NCBI GenBank assembly: GCA_031841125.1
Contig: JAJSSI010000013.1
Span: 506,993 to 570,992 of the forward strand
Reading direction: 5' to 3'
DNA: 64,000 nt
Source: Acanthococcus lagerstroemiae
Lineage: Eukaryota > Arthropoda > Insecta > Hemiptera > Eriococcidae
Within the stretch, counting starts at the first letter, position 1. The number at the start of each line of letters is the position of its first letter. The notes under the pieces were generated by a model. That model was not told the origin of the DNA. It was given only the letters and a program-made list of their open reading frames with translations, and did no database searches. Shown in pieces: positions 55,972-64,000 of this stretch. A program made the position numbers and the translations under genes.

Positions 55972-56925
55972 TGTGTGTTCAAAGATTTTGGTGAGTATAA
56001 AAATCCCAATAGCAAGAACGATGACCTATTCTCCCCTCCCTCCATTCATACTTCACACAAAAAGTCTTCAAGTTAAAAGAGTTATAATTACCAAAACATT
56101 TTTTTTAAAGTTAACAGTTTCTTATAAGTCTGATGACCAGCTTAAAAATATAGTGAGTCATAATGAAATGTGACCATTACAGAAACAGTGGAAGAAGCCG
56201 AATCCTGGATCAGCTTGAATGGGCACATGGCAGCAGATATCCAAAGTGTATCAAGTGTTAGTGTCCTGCCTTTGAAACGACATAAAAAAATGTCCACTAA
56301 ATTTCAAGACACTCTGTAATGAATAAAATTATTCATTCCGCTTCATCTTACAAGTAATTTTGGATTATGAATTAATGTATGTATTTGTACTACAGATATT
56401 CTAATCCTTCTGAAAAAGAGAAAGATATGACAGTAGAAAAAAATGCACAGTTTGAAGAGAAAGATATAAGAGGAGAAGATGCGCAGTTCAATAATACAAC
56501 AGAGAACAATTGCACATACCCAAGCAGTCTCTGTTCTCTCTTTCTCCATTTTGTTTCTCCCAAATCCACCTTCTCCCTTATTGCCACCCCCTCCCATACA
56601 TCTATTTCTCTTGTAACCTCACCATCCTACAATTATATTCTGCTCATCCAGAGCCCCATCGTCCATCTTCTCACAACCTCCTTACTTACTCACTACTTGT
56701 AACCTGTTTCCTTGCAGGCCTGTAGAGCCTGTTACTTTTACCCTTACTCCAAAACACCACACCTGCCCTCTTTTCTAAAGCCATCTTTTTGGACAGACAA
56801 GAGGGAAATTTAATAGGTTGAAGGATTGTTACAGAATAAGAAAGAGGCGAGCTTTTGAGAGCCATGAGGAAAGGAGAATGGATGAAGGAGGGAAACGAAA
56901 GAAGATTTTGGCCATGCTAGATCGC

Positions 56926-56970
<45 letters not shown>

Positions 56971-57604
56971 GCTTATTTGTATGGATTTGGGGAGAAAACG
57001 GTAAGACATGCACTAGGGAGGCCTATACAGCAGAGCAAGCATGACGTAAAACAAAGGGGTGGATGAAACTGAAAAAATTAAGTTTATTATTAGAGTAGAC
57101 GCAGAGGGGAATTCAAACTTGTGTGAATTATATAAGTACATAAAAGACTGTTGATGGGTTCATCAATTTCTTCTTCATTTGAAGCATCTTGTGTAGGGAA
57201 ATGGTGTGAAAACTGATTTTTTTAATGAATATGAATTCTGAGCGACCTAATCTGTTGAAAAATGTGCATCAAGCCAAACCTTTCCATTAGAAATTCCAAA
57301 GTTTGTGGCGCATACTGCCCCTCCCCAATGCTTTTTGAAGGCTGGAAATTTCATGTTGTTAGAGAAACTATACACTTTATCTTAAAGATCATATTTGGTC
57401 TCATAATGTTTTGACCTGCGGTTCAAGAAATGCAGTGTAGTAGATAATGAAATTTGAACTTGAACATTTCTTATTGATTCCCTTGTAAGATTTTCAACAA
57501 TTCACATGCATGACAAAGTAAAGCATTTATTTATTCATTATTTTTTATTTATTCGGTGGTGTGGCTGACCATAGTATGCAAGACAACAGAACGCTTTAGA
57601 GAAA
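55972..57604. other. Intergenic, no gene
   Basis: No recognisable protein. The stretch 56500-56760 is C/T-rich on this strand. A (CT)n run is listed separately. Possible pol remnants of the copia-like element around 56170-56300 could not be matched to any domain. Confidence 0.4.
56931..56967. repeat. (CT)n microsatellite
   Basis: An uninterrupted CT dinucleotide run of about 18 units. Confidence 0.95.
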
Positions 57605-58340
57605 GTGGAAGAATGGTTTCGTAAAGGATTTGTTGATATACCCATCCCAACCCACAATACCGCTGATACACACAATACAAGTAATGACGTTGGCAATGTT
57701 GCGACTAATGCTGCTGGCATATCTCCTTGTAGTCCTATGGTAGTGGAACCACTGGGCCATATTCAGGATGAAGTATTATTACTTGATGTAGGTAGTGCAA
57801 TGAGCATTGTAGATGAGAATTGTGAAAATGGTGACATGACGGTTGACTGCCATATTGTAGCACCAGCCCAGAATGTAATTAAAACAATCTCATCTTTTGA
57901 AGAAAGCCAAAGTGAGCTTCTTAACATTTTTGTACTTCATCATGTTACACATCAGGGTCAGAAAGATATCCTTCGTTTTCTGAAAAATTTGGACCCCAGT
58001 GTAGTCCATAGATTTCCACTAGACGGCCGTACACTGCGTCAATCTGTAGTTCCACATACTATACGTGATGTACCACCCGGTAGATTTGTATATTTTGGCA
58101 TTGCAAATATATTAAAAATGCCTGGTGTTCAATTGTTTGATGATAAATTACCAGAAATATACTTGGCCGTTAACATCGATGGTCTCCCACTTTTCAACCA
58201 AGCAAATAGCCACGAATTTTGGCTAATTGTGGGCTCCATTGAACAGTATCCAGTATTTCTAATTGGTTTGTACCAAGAAAAAAGTAAACCCACTTGTGCA
58301 ATTGATTACCTAATGGAGTTTGTGAAAGAATTATCTATCG
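57605..58340 (+). pseudogene. Transposon-associated IDGLPLF-type protein fragment
   Basis: After a candidate acceptor (gctttag at about 57599) the frame is open for about 245 codons. Its middle reads LNIFVLHHVTHQGQKDILRFL, then LPEIYLAVNIDGLPLFNQ, FWLIVGSIEQYPVFLIGLY and YLMEFVKELSI. This matches a widespread insect/hydra protein type that I recall as transposase-domain protein of uncertain superfamily (possibly CMC/EnSpm-related). It breaks off at about 58340, where piggyBac sequence follows without a spacer. The C-terminal half, with any catalytic core, is missing. Confidence 0.6.
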
Positions 58341-60019
58341 ATATGCAGAACAATTTCGTTATAACCAGAAACCAACGCGACCGTACGAGTATTTTGCTTT
58401 GTTGTTTGAAGAATCATTTATGGAGAAAATATGCGAATGGGTGAATAATCGTGCTGCTAAATTGAATATATCAACTTCTGCCAAATCAAACATGAAACGA
58501 TGGAAAAATATTGAGGTTAGTGACTTGAAAAAGTTTCTTGCTCTGACATTTCTCATGGGCCAAATTCGTATGCCAAAATTATCCGATTACTGGTCTACAA
58601 AGCATGTATTCGCATCCGATATTCTCTAAAACGATGGCCAGACACAAATACGAAATGATTTTGCAGTGCTTATGCTTCTGTGATGAGACGGATGATAGGA
58701 GTTGCCGGAAACATAAAATCGAGAATAAATATTTTTTGGACAGATTTCAGAAGGTTTACATTCCGCCAAAAAATTTGTCAATTGACGAATCTCTTCTTCT
58801 CTTTGGGGGTCGCTTATCTTTCCGCCAATATATACCTAATAAAAGCAACAAATATAGTATAAAATTGTACGAATTATGTTTATCTCAAGGCTACGTTTTG
58901 AATGTGCTAGTATAATATACTGGCAAAGGAACAGTGCAAAATGAAGATGGTCATGCGGCAGCCGTGGTAAAAAAATTGATGGTGAGGTATATGAAAAAAG
59001 GCCACTCTCTTTTTGTGGATAACTTTTACACATTGATTTCTTTACTCGAATATATGTATGACCAAAAGGTTCAAATTTGTGGTACGTTACGTCGAAACAG
59101 AAAGGGTATACCGAAAGAATTCATTCAAGAAAAATTGAAGAAAGGCAAATTAGTATATATGTATAAAAAAAAGAGACGGATTATGATTTTAAAATGGAAA
59201 GATAAGCGAGACGTATTGATGGCATCTTTGAGGAATAATGTCAATTTTATTGAAGTCAAAACTCAAACAAGAAAGTTTCTCAAACCTGAAATGATTGATG
59301 ATTATAATCGCAATATGAGTGGTATTCATCGATGTGATCAAATGACATCATACTATTCGACCCCGAGAAAGTCCACGAGATGGTATAGGAAGGTATTCTT
59401 TCATTTCTGCGACATTTGTTTGTGGAATGCAACGCACTTGTACAATAAGTACAATTCTACCCCAAAAATGACTTGTATATCGTTTCAAAATGCAGTTATT
59501 TCCGAGTTGTTGGAGGATAACCCTCAGGTAAATGCTGTCGACGATGCACCCTCAAATCTAGATCGTGATCATTTGCCTATCGAGTCAGCTGTATGCAAAA
59601 GATGTCGTGTTTGCACTATGAAGAGAGTTAAAAGAAATATTTATTCAAGCGTCGTCTGCAGTTAATGTCGCGATAAAAAAAACAAACCTATTGGGTTATG
59701 CCCGAAAAAAAGTTTTGCCTTGTTCCATTCTCAAAAATTGTATAAATACATTTGATTATTTGACGTTTTTGCGTATTCTTATCAGGATGGATTGTTGTAA
59801 GGTATTCTGAAATCACATAGACCATATATGGTACACGCAATTGGCACCTGTAAACCAACATGTACCAAATGGTACATGGGGTCAATGACCTCAGAACCTT
59901 TATAGTAATACATATATAATCGACACTCAGCCTCTTATAATAACTCTACTCGCTTTATCTCAAATTTAAGTTCTGGTTTGACACAGTGGTAATGGAAATA
60001 TAGCGTGGTGGTTAACGTG
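58341..60019 (+). mobile_element. Second piggyBac element, 5' truncated
   Basis: A degraded piggyBac transposase is followed by a right end of piggyBac type. The sequence gtggttaacgtg sits directly before TTAA at 60020-60023, with subterminal palindromic repeats (accatatatggt near 59819, accaaatggtac near 59865). The left end is missing at the 58341 junction. Confidence 0.75.
58346..59755 (+). pseudogene. piggyBac transposase, degraded
   Basis: It opens with RPYEYFALLFEESFMEKICEW and has the piggyBac block LKKFLALTFLMGQIRMPKLSDYW. A one-base frameshift lies near 58605. The catalytic region shows LSIDESLLLFGGRL (first Asp, about 58780), then a TAA at 58913, then SLFVDNFYTLISLL (second Asp, about 59014). 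In the third motif, NMSGIHRCDQM (about 59317), His stands where family members usually have the catalytic Asp of GVDxxDQ. The C-terminal Cys-rich finger (CKRCRVC...) is cut by a TAA at 59662, and the reading continues to 59755. It is a dead copy and differs strongly from the 25363-27970 transposase. Confidence 0.88.
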
Positions 60020-60173
60020 TTAAAAAAAAAGAAGTTCGAGTTAGTGTGTTCAGAAGTATAAAGGAGAAATGTACCTGACTCAAAATTAGCAAGAAGGAGA
60101 GTGCAAGAATGAATGAAATTCGACCATTTGACGGATTTGTGGCGAACTCGTAGCCTTATCTTATCGTCTACTT

Positions 60174-60831
60174 GTGTTAGCTCGGACTCGCGTATCCCCC
60201 TCCTCTATTTCAGTTAATACTTGCTTTTCCTGTTCTCTTTTTGTCGCAGATTCGATCACTAATACTCGTTTTAATTCTCGTAAACTTATTTATGTGTCTG
60301 ATGATGATCCTCTTTTGCAATCCAAATTATTACAGTTCATTGTACTAATGAAAACGCGACCAACTGTAGCGCCAATGATGAGAACAAAATGTTTCAAATT
60401 GAATGGTTGCGAAATACATCTGTTTACGCTATATACTCTGGTAATTCTCATTGTTCTTGCGTTTAAAAATGTGTGCTTCTTACCTATGCATATTTGCTTA
60501 CAGTTATATGTAATAAACTCTTGTTTCAGAGGTTTTAAAGTCCTGGGAACCATCTCTGTTACCTTCTCTTGAACCTCCTGAAAAATGGCTGAAGAAGAGC
60601 CACCAGAAAAAAGTTAATGCCATAGTGCACAGATGGCTCCGCACCAGTTGTCAGACTGCACGGCAACGACTGTATAAGAAAGAGAAAAATGTTGAACATG
60701 CTGACAGTAGTACTGAGCAGCAGCGACTATTGCACACTAACAGCATCCCTGCATCCCTGAGCAGCAGCAGCAGTCTTCCCGTGCTAGCTGCAGCACTCAC
60801 CAGCAGTCCGCCTCAGAAGACATTGGAATAG
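60174..60831 (+). CDS. Possible exons of an unknown gene
   Basis: A frame with SDDDPLLQSKLLQF... lies after a gtcgcag acceptor at about 60250 and runs to a donor-like site near 60441. A second frame after a clean acceptor (cttgtttcag, ending at about 60530) reads VLKSWEPSLLPSLEPPEKWLKKSHQ and then a basic, Ser-rich segment, ending in TAG at 60829. I recognise no domain. It may be a host exon pair or the 5' part of another element. The two frames could be joined by splicing, but I cannot show it. Confidence 0.3.
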
Positions 60832-60900
60832 ATGATGAACTGCTGGCAACTTTCCAGTCGGTTTCTCCATTTTAGTAACCTTCAGTGGTTTTTCTACTGC

Positions 60901-61092
60901 CACAAAAATGTATGCAAAAAGCTGTCACAAGAGTGTTTACTTTTCTGTCACAAAAATGTATGCAACAAGCTGTCACAAGAGTGTTTACTTTTCTGTCACA
61001 AAAATGTATGCAACAAGCAGTCACAAGAGTGTTTACTTTACTGTCACAAAAATGTATGCAAAGAGTTGTCACAAAAGTGTTACAGAGATGCA
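60901..61092. repeat. 48-bp tandem repeat, four units
   Basis: Units start at 60901, 60949, 60997 and 61045 (cacaaaaatgtatgcaa...). Because 48 is a multiple of three, several frames stay open; one reads CHKNVCKKLSQECLLF per unit. The fourth unit is the most diverged. No upstream gene supports translation. Confidence 0.92.
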
Positions 61093-61689
61093 TTGTATGT
61101 TTGGTTACATTTCTGTATGCTATTGCGTCCCATTTCTGTCGCATTTCTGTTTCACAAAGTTTGCATACACACATGTGTGCTTTTTGCTGATTAGCTAGTT
61201 GGAGGTCACCAAAATGGATGGACAGGTGTAGTTTAGGGACATGTGTTTCAAATATGTTTCATTTTGCACAACGGGTACTAGTGCGCAGAGGTATATTAGA
61301 CACTGCCTGCTCCTGATTAGGAATTAACAAATAGGCCAAGTCAATTTTGCGAATTTCAAGATTTCCTAATTTATTACGGAATTCAAGCTGTTTAGTTACT
61401 ATCCCTCATTCCTAAAACCCAACGACAGTGATGTTATTGCCTGGACATTCTCAAGTTTTCCGTAAACATAAATACAATACTACTTTCTGTACAAGCTCGT
61501 TCTCTCCTCTTTAATGCCGAATTCTGTTATGGAAATATTCTGATGTAATAAAGTACTTTTCATTATTTATAATTAATAAATTTTTTATTATGTCCTGAAT
61601 TGTCAGGGGCGGATACAGAAAATAATTTCGGGGAGGGGGGAAGGGTCCGAATGAAAAATGGTATAGACAAAACATAATAGCTTTAGGTC
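61093..61689. other. Intergenic, no gene
   Basis: A hAT-like terminus phrase (caggggcggatacag, about 61605) occurs with no partner end. Otherwise AT-rich. Confidence 0.4.
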
Positions 61690-62372
61690 ACTATAGAGTC
61701 GCCGAACGGGTGGATGACTTGTGAAAGTTTTTACGAATACGTAACCAATGTTTTCCATCCTTACTTGGTCAAAAAAGGTATACAGCTACCTGTAATCTTG
61801 GTTCTCGATGGTCATAAGAGTCACATTAGCTTACAAGTTAGTGAGTTTTGTTCTTCAAACGGTATAATTCTCATTGCTTTACCGCCAAATTGTACCCACA
61901 TCCTCCAGCCATTAGATGTGGCCTTCTTTAGACCCATGAAAAACAGCTGGAAAAATATTTTGGATTCTTTCAAATGTAAGTCTGGTAAAGATCCTCAAGA
62001 CACGATGTTCCTAGATTGGTGAATGAGATTTTATTGAGAAAGGAATGTAAAGTAAATTTAGAACATGGATTCAAGCGATGTGGACTCAGTCCCTTCAATC
62101 CGGATGCTGTTGATTTTACAAAATGCTTGAACGATTCTCAGAGAGCCAAGACAAATCAAAACAATGGTGCTGTCAGTAATGAAAAGAATATAACATCCGA
62201 AAATTTTTTGAAAGAATTTGAAAGACGAATTCCTGCCAGCCCTATTGACGAAATCGGTCAAAATTCAGCTCCTGGTTGTAGCGGATTTTCAGTTTTCCGC
62301 TGCGAAATTAAAAGATTTGACGCAGCGTTTATACAATTCTGCAGCGTTATGCTGCGATATGAGCAGATCTAA
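61690..62372 (+). pseudogene. pogo/jerky-like transposase fragment
   Basis: It begins at SPNGWMTCESFYEYV, in the middle of the DDE_1 core. It shows VILVLDGHKSHIS (second catalytic Asp, about 61806) and THILQPLDVAFFRPMK (third Asp, about 61914). After a frameshift near 62010 it reads LEHGFKRCGLSPFNPDAVDFTKCL, closely parallel to the C-terminal fragment at 20062. The N-terminal DNA-binding domain and first Asp are missing. The reading ends in the GCAGCG-rich block. Confidence 0.82.
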
Positions 62373-62600
62373 CAGCAGACCTCAAGAGTTGTCTGCTGCG
62401 GATTTTGAAATGATTCCGCAGAGTACACATACAGACAGCAGCGTTACGCAGCGATTTAAAACAATTGTCCACTTCACTGCTGATGTGGATGATGAAACTT
62501 AGCAGCATTAAGCGGTTAAATGTTGGATAGTATACAGCAGCGTTTCATTTTACTGCGAGTAAGTAGCGGAACGCTGCGGATAATTCAATATTTTCAGCAG
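62285..62600. repeat. Cluster of GCAGCG motifs
   Basis: Roughly a dozen occurrences of cgcagcg, gcagcgtt, tgctgcg and ccgcag in both orientations lie within about 320 bp, for example near 62312, 62340, 62350, 62418, 62440, 62451, 62535 and 62570. This is a far higher density than in surrounding sequence. It resembles the subterminal motif clusters of some DNA transposons, but no TIRs were found. Confidence 0.6.
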
Positions 62601-64000
62601 CTAACGTTCTTACCAGAATGAAACAATGGCTTGTAGCTACGGATGATGTTACCTTCAGGCTTCAAGGTTGTCGCCAAGTCGTCGGCACCTTTGGATAAAC
62701 GTTTGTGGCTTAACGGCTATCCGGTTCGATGCGTATCTACAAACTATCTCACAGTTTCTGTGTCCAACCAACTGCAATGAATGTATGCGCGTCGCGTTCG
62801 TGATTAGTTCACAGTTTCGTTTGGAATTCTGTTATGAAATTACTGGTAAGTTCTACATGTCATTTAACGTAATATTCAATTAGTAGTTATTGGAGATATT
62901 CGGAAGCGATAGAAAGAGCGTTTGCATGCGAAAAACGACAAGTCTGAAGAAATTAAACGCATGGCATTGGTATAAGGAATGCACGTGAAATACGGCGCAT
63001 GAAATTAAATCACCGGAACTGTATGTTGTCGCATGTATGAACGGTACTTCCAGGGTTCCATTTCAGTTTTTCTCTTGGTAACTCCAACTTCAGGGTACTC
63101 AACCCTCTCATACTTCAGGTACCAGGTCGCTACTGCCATTAACCACTGCCACTGTAGCTCCAACAACTAGTGTCGTGTGCTGGATTGTCAGCCTCAACAA
63201 CCAATGCCAGTTGCTCAACTGTCATGAACTTCTGCCACTGCATCTCTTGGCTATGGCTCCGAACACTCTTGTCTGTAGCATGTGCAATACAGGGATGTTT
63301 CCCAGAATGTTTTCAATCAAAAATACAAAAAATGGTAGTCCCCCCTCCCTCGTCCACAGAAACAAAGAAAAGAGCAATCAAGTCGGGAATTTTTCGGGAA
63401 CGCTTAATATTATCTGGAAATTGAGAATTACAACTGAAGAACGGACCAATGTGATGAACAACCAATATATCTGACCAAAAAACCCAAACTGGTACATTTC
63501 CCAACCTGACAGTCCAAACACATAAAAAGCCCTAAAGTTTCCAACAGCCAAAAACTAGTGTGATTTTTTTTTTAATAGCTGATTATTGTCGCGCTTTTTA
63601 CCTTCCCTGTTTCAGCTTTTTCTCGTATTCAAAAATCGCACCTTTAATTATTCAAGGGGTGAATCAGCATGGGTGGAGGGAAATTACGAAAATGCTCTCT
63701 AGGCCGGCCACGCAGCCGTTCAAAAGATTTCTACTTGGCTTTTTGTACCCTGCGTTTCGAACGCGCGCGCGTGTATGTGTGTGTGTGTGGGGGGGGGGAG
63801 TGGCGTCTTTCATGAGTGATAACAGAATGTGATGGGCTCATCAGCCGATTTTGAAGGTTCTGTTTGTGTGAAAAGTCAATAATATTCATGCGAACTATTT
63901 CAAGAGTCTTAGAAATACCCTAGCGAGAAGGTCCATTTGGTCTTGTTGATATGAAGTTGAGGGGCGAGGGTTATACTAGACCGAACTACCTTTTGAATGA
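62601..64000. other. Intergenic, no gene
   Basis: No recognisable coding sequence, RNA gene or bounded element. A (GT)n/G run occurs at about 63770-63800. Confidence 0.45.

Noticed and set aside
3940..59755. Alternative genetic code reading TAA as sense
   Set aside because: Element B and LINE ORF1, both intact, end with TAA, so TAA is a normal stop here.
60901..61092. CRISPR-like repeat array
   Set aside because: The units abut without unique spacers, and the sequence is clearly eukaryotic.

Overview
The window looks like repeat-rich intergenic DNA from an arthropod, probably an insect. It is AT-rich. Its short introns have GT/AG borders, and it carries Ty1/copia, BEL/Pao, RTE-like LINE, hAT, pogo, piggyBac and PIF/Harbinger copies. 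The protein flavours suggest Hemiptera, but I cannot prove that. I see no rRNA, tRNA, CRISPR array or prokaryotic gene. Almost every recognisable coding segment belongs to a mobile element. One candidate host locus is an array of duplicated small exons near 42.5-46.1 kb.

Layout. 1-3.9 kb: a 983-bp hAT-like non-autonomous element and a degenerate TCGAA-rich repeat. 3.9-10.2 kb: a copia element whose gag and pol share one frame with three isolated TAA codons. It keeps its 3' LTR but has no visible 5' LTR. 11.8-20.0 kb: a copia fragment split by a hAT element (perfect 19-bp TIRs, 8-bp TSD), a second copia fragment, then a BEL/Pao element split by a 483-bp MITE. 20.0-28.3 kb: the C-terminal part of a pogo-like transposase, then a piggyBac element that itself contains a complete-looking pogo-like element (22042-24981). 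28.4-29.7 kb: LINE and hAT debris.

30.1-33.8 kb: element A. It has perfect 33-bp TIRs and encodes a protein of an uncharacterised insect family (DUF7869-type, by memory). 37.2-41.0 kb: a fold-back element hosting a PIF/Harbinger element whose transposase and MADF-BESS genes are interleaved on opposite strands. 42.5-46.1 kb: five 87-nt phase-1 exon copies plus a likely terminal exon. Their intron holds element B (43110-45747), a second, diverged member of the element A family with an apparently intact 634-aa gene. 48-56 kb: a copia-like gag/protease region interrupted first by a pogo element and then by a nearly intact RTE-like LINE with a 17-bp TSD. 57.6-62.6 kb: fragments of an IDGLPLF-type transposon protein, a second piggyBac, and a fourth pogo-like element.

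The most interesting material is the A/B element family. Two diverged proteins share GQNxN, GHSxLxxD and SHYxRxxSxxYL motifs. Each is bounded by its own long TIR, and each TIR core is repeated just inside the ends. That arrangement suggests a transposase family, although I can name no characterised superfamily for it. The exon array and the interleaved Harbinger genes are the next most notable points.
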